DNA from: Paramecium sonneborni
Taxonomy: Eukaryota; Ciliophora; Oligohymenophorea; Peniculida; Parameciidae
NCBI GenBank assembly: GCA_905182985.1
Contig: CAJJDN010000097.1
Location: 1 to 64,000 of the forward strand
Direction of reading: 5' to 3'
DNA: 64,000 nucleotides
Below are positions 25,929 through 37,907 of this stretch, piece by piece. The notes below the pieces were generated by a model that worked only from the letters and a program-made list of their open reading frames with translations, was not told the origin of the DNA and did not search any database. Each line of letters starts with the position of its first letter. Position 1 is the first letter of the stretch. The position numbers and the translations under genes are program-made.

Positions 25929-28676
25929 TCACTATAAATTTTAGAATTTTCTTTTTAATATTTTTAAACCTCCTTAAACATCTAAAATATTTATTGAATC
26001 ATTTCTAGATTCATATATAGATTCTCCATAATTAACATTCAATTATCCTCCAATTTTAAAAATAACTTTTAACTATTCTTCAAATTGCTAAATACATTTT
26101 TAAATATTTTCATGAACTGAAATCATTTATAAAATGCATGATTATAGAATATCAGTGAACAAAAAGATTTAACCTCTTTAATATTCTGTTTCATATTATA
26201 CTTAATCCATTCTGCAAGTTTAAAAAAGCTATTTTATTGATATCTTTAATAATCCTGGATGAATAACATAAGGAGAATATAAATAAAATTTAGATTACTT
26301 TTTATTAAGACACTAATAATAATTGTTTATACTAGTTGAAACATTTAAAAAACAATCCAAACCTATGGCCCAAAACTAATTTTCAAATGATATTAAATTT
26401 AGAGTAAAATAACCAAACATTTTTTTTTATTTCAAGAATACAATTATCTCTTCATACAATTTATTGTTACCAATAGCTTAATTACTAGAAGGATATACTG
26501 AATTTAAATAATATTAATAATTTACAATGTATAGTTTCTACATAATGATGAGCTGAATAACTATCATATGAACAGATTTCTTCAAATTCATATTATGGAC
26601 TAACATGAAAACTAAATGAAGTTTTTTATATTTTTAATCTTTCTTAATTTGGAAATGCTTCTACTATTCCACCTGATATTAGAAAAGCAGTAATATATTC
26701 TTAATAAGATTGATATAAAGATTTTACAGCAATTTTCAATTTAATAGGTAACTAGGTTTTGATAATCTATCTATATTAATTTTGATATTTAATTATACTT
26801 AATTGCACTAATTGTATTTTCATCTAATTCTTATTCATTACAATTTAATAATTAATTCAATCCAGAAATTGTACTTATATTAATTGTAGCTATGCCTCTT
26901 CCTCCAAATGAATGATCTATTTTTAAAATCCATATTCTTATATTTCTATTCTTTACAATCAAAACTGTTAAAGTATTCAATAATTCAATTTCATCATATA
27001 TTTCAGATGCTCCTGGTGATGTAGGTATTTTGCATTTATTAAACAAAACTTATGCTCCAGATTAACTAGAATACAATAAATGATTTTAAGGCAATCCACT
27101 ATAAAGTGGTATATTCAAGATATGGCTTAATTAAATAAATTCATTTGAAGGATATCCTGGAATTATTATTGCTAATTTATTTTCTATTATTTTCTTTATT
27201 TATTTCAAACATTTTGGTGAATAGATCAATTTCTAAAGTAAACTCATATGTGAATTGAATTTGTCACCATTTTCAGGTGTCAAAAACCTAACTTTTTTAA
27301 AAGAAACTTAATGTAATTCAAACATCTATTATATATAAAAGTATTACTCTTTCATAATACATTAATATGTCTTTATCTTATTCATATGCACATACATATA
27401 TTATTTCAACTTATGGATTAATTGCTCTAAAAATTCTACTTATTTATGCATTTTCTTTTTAAATAAATTTATCCATCGTCAATCTTTGATATTCAGAATA
27501 ACACAATGATGATAGATGAATTTCTATTCTTTGATACAACTTATATTAATTCCAATTTTCCTAACATAGTTATTTATTATCTATATACTTAAAAAACTTC
27601 TTATCTTTTTTGAAATTCTTTAAATATCAAATTCGTTCTTTAAAATACTTTTTATTTTGTTTATTCTTTTAATTGCTTTCGACGAAAATATCTTTAAATA
27701 TAAAGAGCACTTTTATATAATTTCTTAAGTTATTAAAATCTTTTATTTTAGATATATCCTTTAAATGTGGCCTAGATTTTTTCAGCTGCTCTCTCTAAGC
27801 TGTTATTATTGATAATTCATACCCATCTTGTCCAATAAACAATCGTGGATATAAATATGGAATAATTTCATCTTTGTTTAATAAACATTTTATCACATCA
27901 GAAAATGTTATCGTTCTTTTAGAATGAATTAAATGAATTATTGATCTGCCATTCACAAAAAATGTTGGACATTAATACTTTATATTTACAGATTCTAATC
28001 TTTATATTATTGCATTTATTAAATTCCAATCTTATAAATTCTTTTATTTAAATGCACAAAGTTCTACTACCTATATTCTTTTACCTTTTTGAATCATAAA
28101 TTAAAACTATTTTTTTTCTACTTTTTTCATAGGTTTAGGGGCAGGACAATCAAATAATAATACTTGAGTTCTCTATTTTAATGGCTTATGAATTATTTAA
28201 AAAGATGTTTAATTTTATTGTTATTATTATTCAAAACTTAGATCTATTTTTTATTTGAATGATTCATCGTTATATTCATTCAAAATTTATTGTTATTTCT
28301 AATTATTCATTTTTTAATATCTACTAGCTTTGCTTCCTTATAAAAACATGTTTTTTTCTAAATTTATACTATAGTTTGCAACATCTGTTGAAACCGCTCT
28401 CTTTCTTTACATTTCATTTAGCTCTGGTAATTTTTATGGTTATATGTCTGGAATTATAATCTTAATCAAATAATATTTTACATTAGAACACATTGCATTA
28501 ACTTTCTATTCTAAATTCTATTCTAAAGTATTCACTTTATTTTATAACTACTTCAATAAAAAGATATTTTATTTTGAATTTGGCTAGGATATATTAACTA
28601 TTCCTTCTAATTTTCCTAACTAAAATTTAAATTATTCGATTTCTCTCCTTGAATCAAATACTTATGAGTTTATCAT
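25929..28676 (-). CDS. IQCH-like protein with ATP-grasp-like region, one in-frame TGA
   Basis: About 889 codons from ATG 28674-28676; introns of 22, 28 and 28 nt restore the frame. The N-terminal third is helical and Gln-rich. The middle and C-terminal part carries IPLYSGLPQN, then IPTSPGASEIYDE. These are followed by WILKIDHSFGGRGIA, ITAFLISGGIVEAFP, SFSFHVSPQYEFEE and, near the end, YSPYVIHPGLL. This order matches, from memory, the ATP-grasp-like C-terminal region of IQ-motif-containing protein H, found in sperm and in ciliated protists. A TGA at 27627-27629 sits in frame between two clearly coding parts, and no GT...AG intron of suitable length removes it. It may be a sequence error, a readthrough site or an early pseudogene mutation. 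Confidence 0.65.
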
Positions 28677-28849
28677 ATACTTTATTATAATAATTAAATT
28701 ATAAACAATTAATTTTGAAGAAGAATTATTAACAAATATCATTAATACGCTCAACTCTTCTTTCTTAAAAACAATCTAATTTTTAATCAAATTTGAAAAT
28801 TCATAAACAGATCAGAAAATTTTTATTAAGGAAAAATAAATTAATAATA

Positions 28850-29520
28850 TGACTGAAAAATTAAAATTATTTAGGACAAACATATACAAATTATTAGACT
28901 ATAAAAATACAATAAGATTTACTTGAAGATTTCATTATAAATAAATGATTGTTTTAATCTTAAGAATATAACAAATTAAAATGCTTAAACAAAAAAAACT
29001 ATAATGTTTTTATAAATGAAATTCTTAGTAAGTTAAGTTTTGTTTAAGATCAAAAGAATTTCATCTAATAATTGTGAATAAATAATACAATAAACTAACT
29101 ATTATGATAGATTTCTTTTTCCTCTAATTTACAGAATTCAAGCTTTATGAAAAAGCCTTTGTTTAATTTCCAGTTTTTTTGAGAGAGGTATTATAAATAT
29201 TTAGCTCTATTTGATTAAAATTTAAATATTTTTGACACATTCCAATGTATTCAATTAATTGTTTCGAAAATTTAATAGACTTTTTAGGGTAAATTATGAA
29301 ATAATTGAATAAGATATAATCTAATTGAAATAGGCATTCTTTTATTTGAAAATAATCCTTTTAAAGCTTTTGATACTGCAAATGATAAAAAGGAAAGATT
29401 ATTAAATGTATTAATTAATAGATAAATCATTTTATTAATCTCTAACATAAATATAACAACACACAAACTTACCCTCTATGCAACCATTACTCTTTGATAT
29501 TAAGTAATTTTGTAACCTTC
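28850..29520 (+). pseudogene. decayed coding remnant, unknown
   Basis: Starting at ATG 28850-28852 there are successive forward stretches with protein-like composition. One around 29310-29480 contains LIEIGILLFENNPFKAFDT. They are interrupted by several TGA codons and phase changes that short introns do not explain. I do not recognise the family. From 29520 to 29780 nothing is seen. Confidence 0.35.
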
Positions 29521-29780
29521 TTTAATAAAATAATATTTTAAAATATTTAATGATTGTAATAAAAATTTTTGTTCATTAAAAATATTACTACTTTCACGAT
29601 AATCTAAAAAATAAAATAATAAATAAATATGAATAAATATGAATAGAAATATTAAATTTGATTCTAAACTATGATTCTGCTTGTTCCTTTTAGTTTGTTT
29701 TGTTTTCTACAAGTAGGTTATATCTTTTATGTTTTTAATGCACATTAATTTTATGACATAAAAATAAATAAATAATAGTA

Positions 29781-30315
29781 ATGAGTTATTCCATAATGTA
29801 AATACTGAGTTTGTTCTAAGAGAATGAAGATCATAATATTCATAATTAAGGCCGTCTAAGTGATTCAGAACCTCGAACTCCAGCTTTTAAAGATGAAAAA
29901 GAATAACTTTTAAGACAAATTAATGAAGTTAAACAATAAAACTAAATCCTTCAAAATGAATATTAAAAGTAATTTATGATTTTAAGTGGAAAACTAGGTA
30001 AGATTTAAAGTGATTTTAGCTTAAACCTAAACTTTATAGAGTAATATAGAGAATTGTAAAGAATAGTTGAAGAATGAGTTAAATTAAAGTAAGCTTCTTA
30101 CAAAATAATACCTTTAAAAACATGAAGCTTGTTTCGATTTAAAATAAAGAGTTTTACAGTAAAAGAAATAAGGACAGATCAATTATGAAGATGTTGGAAA
30201 AAGAATTACAACTTGTCCAAGTGAAACATCTACAGTACAAAGTCCTTCATTTGTAATACCATCATCACCAAAACCTATAAGGCTATACTATAATTCTTTC
30301 ATTTAACATTTTTGA
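29781..30315 (+). CDS. small coiled-coil protein
   Basis: About 170 residues; a 22-nt intron at 29998-30019 (GTA...TAG) restores one frame to TGA 30313-30315. The protein is Gln-, Glu- and Lys-rich with heptad-like Leu/Ile spacing over residues 40-130. The Ser/Pro-rich tail has a SPSFVIPSSPKP patch with possible proline-directed phosphorylation sites. There is no signal peptide, membrane segment or recognised family. Confidence 0.7.
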
Positions 30316-30419
30316 TATAAAAATTATTAGTATTACTCTTATTGATAACTCTAATAATTTGAGAACGATATTAACTCCTATTTTAAAATTTATTTATATA
30401 AGAGCTTCTATTACACAAT

Positions 30420-30895
30420 ATTTTGTGCCTCTAATTAATAGTGAAGTTATTTAAATTTATTATGATTCATAACTTCTCAATTTTTAAAATTCATTCAAAT
30501 TAACAAGAATTGTGAATATCACGCTATTTGATAAAAAAATTAATTATTCAAATATATTCTTCAAATCCTAAAATCATAATAAATTTATGTTAGGCAAATC
30601 TCAATTAATAAATTTATTATTATTAATGACTTAAAATATAATTTCTTAAATTTTATCATCAACAGCTATAAATAATTCTTTTGTTTTTGATATTCTATAA
30701 AATTTAATTTTTAAGACATTTCTAAATTAATCTAAAATTTTATTTAAATACTAATTTAAAAGATAAGTCATTCTAATCTTTCCTTATCATAAAATTGTAT
30801 AAGCTTCTTTCTTATCCTTTTTGATTACATGCGTTAAATAATTTATCAAACAATTTACATTATATTAAACTTAATATGTTAGATTGATTAGCTAT
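30420..30895 (-). pseudogene. coding-like remnant with in-frame TGAs
   Basis: One minus-strand frame keeps protein-like composition for over 150 codons, for example HVIKKDKKEAYTIL and SKTKELFIAVDDKIQEII. It contains at least three TGA codons and no suitable introns. No start or family was found. Most likely a pseudogene; nothing else is seen between 30316 and 30420. Confidence 0.35.
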
Positions 30896-30929
30896 AAAGA
30901 AAAAAGGCTAACTTTGTTAGTTACACAGG

Positions 30930-31240
30930 TTTGATATTATTTTTATTTAAATTTAAAACTTATACCTAATAGATGTAGGTACACACTAGATTTGATGTTT
31001 CATTTTGATGCACTATTTTCCTAATTAAAATATTTACATAAGATTGTTAGAACAGATAAATATGGAATTTATGATTTATCAATACTGTAGGGATATTTAA
31101 GAGTCTATGAAAAATTAAACTTAAAATTAAAGCTTAAATTAGATAACGAATATTTCGATTTAAATAAAAAGAAAGAATTGTAGAATTTTATTAAGAATTC
31201 TTAAATGGAATATCAAACTTTAAAATTTCTTATATGAAGA
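30930..31240 (+). pseudogene. isolated coding-like stretch, unknown
   Basis: A forward frame of about 90 codons with good composition (RCRYTLDLMFHFDALF ... YGIYDLSILQGYLRVY) ends in TGA near 31236. The frame has a TGA shortly upstream and no convincing ATG. It may be an exon whose splice partner was missed or a remnant. From 31240 to 31399 a weaker open frame continues. Confidence 0.3.
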
Positions 31241-31399
31241 TATATATAAGATGATAATAATAAAAATATTAAATGGAAAAGTTTAAGAATAAATGAAAAT
31301 AAATAGGATTAATTAGTACAGTTCAATATTAATGCAATAAATTAGAGAAATATCTTTATTTAATTACAATAATATTTTGAATGGATTAGTTTATAGGAA

Positions 31400-32165
31400 T
31401 CAATTAAATTATAATTATTCCTTTTAAATAGAAGAATTCTATTATTTTTCGTTATAAAAATCCATAATTTATTTAGTTTCCATACTTAATTAACTATTGC
31501 TTCTTTCATTTTTACTTGTATTAATTCTATTAAACTAGCTTTCATTAACCATTTTTTTAATAATATCTTAATCTATATTTGGATTGTTAGAGAATTCTCT
31601 CATATATTATTATTAATTTTTATGAATTTCTAATTCATTTTTTAAAATTTAATTTTGTAATTTTAAAGCCTCCATTTCTTTTTCTTTTTCTTAAACTAAT
31701 GGGCCTTAATTTAAATTGTCTTCAAAAATTTATTAGTAATCTTTAGGCTTAGTATTTGTTGCTAATAAAAATAAATCTGCTTCTTTTGATTTATGTCTTG
31801 CCATATGTTCATAAATATTTTATTTATGTTTGCATAAGGCTTCTGCAGATACTTGAATTTTACCAACTCTAAGAAAATTTGAATTATATTTACTATTTCA
31901 TTACACTTAGTTTAAGTCCATTATATACTTCTTGTAATTTAGCAGCTCTCTACTCTACATTGTATTTATCTTAAATAAGGATTTCATTTTCTTTCAATAT
32001 TTTTCTAATGGAATAAAATGAAATGTTATACTCATAATCTAAGTCAGAATATTATTCTATTTCTTTTTTTCTCATTTCAGTTTATTTTTCAATCGCATTT
32101 CTTTTTTTCTAAAGTTATTTAATTCTATTATCATTCTCTATAGAATTCTACTGCGAAAAATGCAT
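31400..32165 (-). CDS. coiled-coil protein
   Basis: About 246 residues from ATG 32163-32165, with one 25-nt GTA...TAG intron. It is almost entirely helical and charged: an N-terminal heptad-rich segment (RRKEIEQYSDL-type composition), a middle with CKHKQNIYEHMARHKSKEAD, then a second coiled coil. No membrane segment or catalytic motif. It begins 43 bp after the aquaporin stop on the same strand. Function unknown. Confidence 0.72.
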
Positions 32166-32208
32166 TGGTTAATTTCTGTATAAAATTAATATTATGTTTT
32201 TATGTAAT

Positions 32209-33038
32209 TCATTTTGACTATTTACTAACAAGAGTTGGAGTATAGATTTTCCAGAAAAATGTGATTGCTAATAATGCTCCAATCCAAGGACCAAGAACGT
32301 AAAGCAATAAATTAATCATTTAATCCCATTTTCCATAATAAATTCCATAAAATAATTGTAATCTAAAAATATATTATTATTATTATTACCCAAAAGCAGC
32401 AGATGGATTAAATAAACTATTACCCATAGTTGCAGTATATCTAAATTATATTATAAATAAATACTATCTTGCTACAAAATAAATCACACTAACAAAAATG
32501 GCAGATTGCACAGGTGTTGTTGTTATTTTAGTATTTTCTGCAGTTTAAATTTATATAATTGTAAAAAATATAAGTGATCCAGCAATTTCAGACATTAATG
32601 TTCCAAATACTTGGTGTGATGGTAATCTAATAATATTCCAATTATAAAATACCTTTCAAAATATGGTAATGTATATTTATATGCAAACATAGGCATCAAT
32701 AACATTCCTGCAATAAGACTGGCAATTGTTTAAGCACCTACATAATATAGGGCTTTTTTCTTAGAAATTGATCCATCTATATATCCAATCAATGTGCATA
32801 TAGGATTGAAATATCCTCCACTTAGTCTACCAAATACGATTAATCCTACGAAATAAACAAGGGCTACTCCAAAATTAGTTCTATGTTATATTATTTTTAG
32901 ATACTCAGTAGCCAATGCTCCATAAATCATTAATAATGTTCCTACTGTTTCAAATAACATTATATTTTTGATTTAGGCTTTTTCTTTTTCAATAGAATCA
33001 TCATTGACTGCTGAAAATTCATTGACGATAGGTTCCAT
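32209..33038 (-). CDS. aquaporin (MIP family) with variant NPA boxes
   Basis: About 242 residues from ATG 33036-33038. Four introns (24, 26, 24 and 27 nt) are removed; the last is largely a TTA/AAT microsatellite. Six hydrophobic segments are visible. The first pore box is SGGYFNPICTL, so NPA is NPI. The second is GNSLFNPSAAFG, where NPA is NPS and the Arg that usually follows is Phe-Gly context instead. Between them lies the family's helix pattern. The protein would sit in a plasma or contractile-vacuole membrane and pass water or small solutes; the altered boxes make the selectivity uncertain. Confidence 0.85.
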
Positions 33039-33210
33039 AAATTATTTAATTAATCAATAAAATCAATATTGTTTGTTCTTGCAAAAAGTCAACAAAATGG
33101 CTTTATTCATTGTCTAATTACTTATTGTTCTTAACTTTTTTTATATTTTCACTACATTCTTGTAGCATATTCTCAATACATTCAAATTTATTTAAGATTA
33201 AGTTGTTCAT

Positions 33211-33681
33211 CTTTTAAAATTATTCAGGAGATGAATGATTAAATTATTAAATCTTTAAAACAAGTAATAAATTTAGTTTAACCCTTGATATTTTTTAATT
33301 ATTTAATATTATTAGACATAGAATAGGTATTTTTAGTTTTCAAAAATATTTTGATAGTTTATCAATTCCATTTATTTAAAGACTTTTCGACAAAAGTACA
33401 TAAATGTAATAAATAAGTTTAATTGATTATAAACTTTGATGAATTTTATTTTTCTAATTTTTAGATATATTCTTTCTTATTATTTGATTAATTCACTTTC
33501 ATCATTATTAAGAGATATTTAATTTGATATTTAAAAATAATAGTAAATGAGCTTTTATGATGTATAATGGGAATGTTTGGATAAAAGAGTTTTGAAGAAA
33601 TCAAAATTATATTAATTTTTAAATGTAAATTTGTATTTGAATTAAAACTATTTGTTTGTTAATAAATTTAAAATTAGATAA
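33211..33681. other. spacer with no clear gene
   Basis: AT-rich. A forward frame from ATG 33547 is open for about 100 codons, but it runs antisense into the membrane-anchor exon of the next gene and has poor composition, so I do not call it. Confidence 0.4.
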
Positions 33682-35043
33682 TCATATTAAAATTTTCAAG
33701 ATTTCAGCAATATACTAACTGTAAAAAACACCTCCAATAACAGCAAATACTATAACTATATAATTTGTTATAACGTTAGATTAAATATTCATAGGTATAG
33801 GATCAAATACATATTAGAATTCAATCAAAGGCGTAATAGTAGGATTATAAAGTGATCTTTGTTGAGTAAAGGTATAAGAGATATTTTGATTATTTCAAAT
33901 ATCAATACTATTTGTAGTAACTAATTTTAAATAATATTTTGAGGAGAATAGACTTTCAGTTATTGGTTAATTGCTAAATGTTAATTAAAATGTATGATTC
34001 CCTTGAAAAGTATTATTTAGTAGTTCCATAGATGGTTTATTAGATTGAATAGTAAATATTCCATAGAAATATCCAAAAAATCTACATGCTTCATAAATAT
34101 GTTCTTAAATGTCAGATACTTCAATATATGATTAAGATAGTTATTCAATTTAGAATGATTCACTAAATAACAATCCTTAATAAGTATTATTAAGTGGATT
34201 CTGCAATAATTTTACATTTACATAAGCACTGATTTAAAAATAATTATATACTTAGGTTGATAATTATACTTATATTCTTCGCTGATAACTAATAGTTAAT
34301 CGATAGTAGATACAAATTGATTCATCATTACAGATGTATCAATAGTCCATAAGATATCATAATTTTATACTTAAACAACCAAAATATCCTTTTCAGTAGT
34401 ATTATCTCATTATTGTTAAGTCATAATTTATTCAGTGACATCTTAATCATCACCATCATTAGCTTCAATTGATTATTTAAATAATTCAGTAGCTGCTAGA
34501 TTAATTAATTAATTTTAATTAATTAGTAGTTCTTTAGGATTTTTGAGATCAGCTTCAATAAATAATTTAAAATCTGAATCATCAAATTAAATTGTAGGCC
34601 ATCCAACACATTAAATAATACTCTCAAAATTAGGTTATTTCCATTTTCTTTATGTAAAATGCCATCATTATATCTTAATAATTATAACATTTTTAATCAA
34701 TAAAAAGTTGTGTATCATAACCTGATGTAAATTAGTATTCTAATTAAGTTAAATATATAATAAATTTTCATCAATTATACTAATAATATGTTATACATTT
34801 ATAAATATGATCCCATCATATCTTAAGTATTTAATCTTAATGCTTAGCAAGATGCTTATATTGTAACATCTAAATTTACTCTAATGGTAGAATCAATTGT
34901 TGAATTTACTTAAACTAAAATTGTTCCTTAGAGTTCATTAGTAATTTAAGTTCATAGAAAAATAATAATACTAATGATAATAAATAATAATCCACTCCAC
35001 TAGTATATTGATTATCTTGTAATTTAGGGAATAGATTTATCAT
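33682..35043 (-). CDS. Erv41/Erv46 (ERGIC) family cargo receptor, frame disturbed
   Basis: The N-terminus MINLFPKLQDN at ATG 35041-35043 matches the family's F-P-K start, followed by a first membrane helix (LLSLVLLFFYEL). The lumenal part opens with IRVNLDVTIQASCQALRL, then ends in D-M-M-G. Later come EACRFFGYFYG and the closing FDPIPMNI and VIVFAVIGGVFYSQY, the second membrane helix. These are the family landmarks in order; the proteins cycle between ER and Golgi as cargo receptors. Several short introns exist, but not all are resolved. Near 34945 the phase slips by one base at a run of A between FYELK and TNELQG, most simply a one-base deletion or sequencing error. An in-frame upstream ATG would add about 37 residues; I prefer 35043 for its match to the family. 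Confidence 0.7.
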
Positions 35044-35262
35044 TAATTTAATTTATTCTTTATCTGTTAATCCAATTTTCTATTGATATAATGGGAATGC
35101 ATATCTTGATTGCTAGACTTGACATGATTGTGTTATTAACATAACCAGAACCATTGAATGAGATTCAATAATTTGAAATACAAAAATACCTCAGATTAAA
35201 TAAAACATTATTTACTGATTGCCAGATCAATTCATTAATATAACTCATTCAAAATAAAAACT

Positions 35263-35975
35263 ATGAACACATTCGAAATTTATATCAACGAAGATATACA
35301 AGGTATACTTTATGATTTACAAGACTTGAAGAACTCTTATCATTAGATTTGCCTATTGAATAAATCTACGATTACTGTATTCGAGTTTATCTAAAAGAAA
35401 TCAAAAAGCCAGGCACATCTCTCCTTAAAACATACAACAACATAATAGAAACTCATAGATTTTAATAGACTTATTTTCTTAAGGAACCTACATCTTAACA
35501 ATTTCATTATAATTGTTTAGATTTAGAGTATGATGATTCAAATAAATATTTACTACTATCTTCGTTATATAATAGAAATAGATTTGACGAACCAAGATTC
35601 ATTTACTTGTCAGATCTATTACGAAGAAGAATGTAACAGATGATTAAAGATATCTCAGATAGAAATTAAAATATACAAAAAAACATTACATAATATTATC
35701 ATTAAAATAAAAGGAAAGCATATTGCCTTACACCTAAACCTGTACGATCTCGCAATAATACTTTCTATAAAAATAATGCTAAAATATAAGGTTTAAGAGT
35801 ATAAACAGAATTTGTTATAGAAAAAAGACTGCCTGCTAGATCAATTTATTAAATAAAAAAAATCTAGTTACTTGATGAAAATGAGAATACAACTCCTAAC
35901 ACTAAAAATAGTTGTAAAGCTTTAGGGAGACCTCGAAGTCTTATAAGAACTAAGTTTTAATAACTGATCAATTGA
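35263..35975 (+). CDS. orphan protein
   Basis: About 227 residues; a 29-nt intron near 35303-35331 (GTA...AAG) restores the frame from ATG 35263-35265 to TGA 35973-35975. Composition is normal, with basic C-terminal half (SRNNTFYKNN, RPRSLIRT). No membrane segment, coiled coil or known motif. A cytoskeletal or nuclear role is possible but unsupported. Confidence 0.7.
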
Positions 35976-36011
35976 ATTCTTTTTAATATTATTATTATTA
36001 TTGACATATTA

Positions 36012-37827
36012 ATGGACAATCAAATTAAAGTTATCATTCGTTTTAAATCCATTTTAAATTCAGAAGAGGAGTCTGTAAATTTTCTTTAATCTCAAGTCTC
36101 CAAATTGGATTATTGAGGAAGAAGCAATAACATATAAAAATACAAAACAAGATGAAATATTTGAATTTGATGTTATTATGCCTCCAATGACATTATAAGA
36201 AGAGATATTCTAAACTATAATGTAACCTAAAATCAGTTTTTTGTAATTAACTATATTTGAAATTTCTAGTTTACAAGGATATAATAGTGCAGTTTTTGCA
36301 TATGGTGCAACATCATCAGGCAAAACATATACAATATTAGGACCAGAAAGTACTATAGAATAAATACTAAACAATAAGTTTAATATTGATACAAGTTCTG
36401 GAATACTACCAAGATCGTTTTATCAAATTGTTGATGTATTTTTCATATAGTAATGCAGGGATATCAAAAAATAAAACAATAAGAATCATTATAATAAGTT
36501 ACACTGAAAGTAAACTATGTTGAAATTTATAACGAACAAATTTATGATCTTTTAAATTAACAATATAAAACTAACAACCAAAAACTTGATCTTAAAGTAA
36601 TCAATTTAGGATTTCTTAGATTAGTACTATAGCTGATGGTCCAAAACTAATTGGAGTAAGAGAAGTTTAAGTAGAAACAGTCAATGATCTAATGGAATTA
36701 ATTGCATTTGGTAGTTATAATAGAGCTATTGGTGCAACTCAATTTAATTCTAGATCAAGTAGATCGCATGTTATTTTTACTATTGAGTATTTTAATTTAT
36801 CTAAAATAATAGATTGTTTGTTGAATGGAAAGACAAATCATAAAGAACATCTAAAATTTAATTTATTGATCTTGCTGGAAGTGAAAGATTAGCTAAAACA
36901 GTTGCTAAAGGATAAATGTTAGAAGAAACTAAAAAAATCAATCAATCATTACATTGTCTTGGACATTGTATTATGGCTTTATCAAGTAGAAAAAATAATA
37001 AACATGTTCCTTATAGAGATTCTAAACTTACTTTATTACTTAAAGAATGTTTAGGTGGTAATTCTAATACTTCATTTATATGTGCCGTTAGTGCAGCTTT
37101 AGAACATGAAGAAAAAACTATTTAAACTTTAAAATTTGCTTAAAGAGCTAAATTAATACTTAATAAAGTCAAAATCAATATTAAACTTAGTTACGAATAA
37201 ATTGAAAAATAAATGACGATGCTTAAATAAGAATTATCTATTATGGAAAAGATTTTATTAATGAATGTATTCATTTTATTTATTTTTAAGGGAATCAAAT
37301 ATGATAAATAAATTTTTAAAGAACAAAATTTTTAACTTTAAATTGATTAAAATATGAATATAGATGAATTCACTGGAGAATATAGAAAATCTTTAAAAAG
37401 ATCACTCTATAAATCAAATAGTAAATCAGATATTAAAGAATAATTTAGTTATAGATTTTAATAGTATTTAGATTCTGAAAATTCTAAACCTAAATAAAAT
37501 TCTAGTCCTAATTCTAAACGTATTAGTTAAAGACCATCAGGAGGTAATTTTAGAAAATAATCATTACCTTGTTCTTTAGATGGATCAGATGTTGAACCTG
37601 ATGAAAATGGAGAACATTATTTAAATGAAGCATAATTAATATCTGCTTTGAAATCTATAAGTGAAACCCCAAGAGAATTGTAATAGTTTTTAAGTGGAAG
37701 AGCATCTTAAATTAAATTATAGACTTAGGAATCCCAATATTAATCAACTGCTACTAACTAAACTACAAATAATGAATAATTTCAATAGTAATCGAAAAAA
37801 AGAGATAGTTGTTGCTAAGTCTTTTGA
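36012..37827 (+). CDS. kinesin motor protein with CaaX-like C-terminus
   Basis: About 556 residues; introns of 22, 27, 23, 23, 26 and 24 nt restore one frame. The N-terminal motor has the P-loop GATSSGKT (about 36310-36333), VNYVEIYNEQIYDLL, switch I NSRSSRSH and switch II DLAGSERL. The motor ends with VPYRDSKLTLLLKECLGG and TLKFAQRAK. A short coiled coil and a Ser-rich, poorly ordered tail follow. The last residues are KKRDSCCQVF, a possible prenylation box CQVF preceded by a second Cys and basic residues. Kinesins move cargo along microtubules; the tail suggests membrane attachment. Two introns (36243-36269 and 37267-37290) are multiples of three without TGA, so retaining them would not break the frame. 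Confidence 0.88.
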
Positions 37828-37907
37828 ATTGAACTTTATTTTTTTGTTGAATAAATATATCAAATTAATCTAATATCTATTTTGATGTATTATAAATATT
37901 AATAAAT

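Noticed and set aside
33014..33210. Minus-strand frame of about 65 codons starting at 33210
   Set aside because: Its first 45 codons look plausible, but it ends inside the aquaporin start in another phase and no intron joins it; too weak to call.
33547..33850. Forward frame of about 100 codons
   Set aside because: It overlaps the membrane-anchor exon of the Erv-type gene on the other strand and has poor composition.
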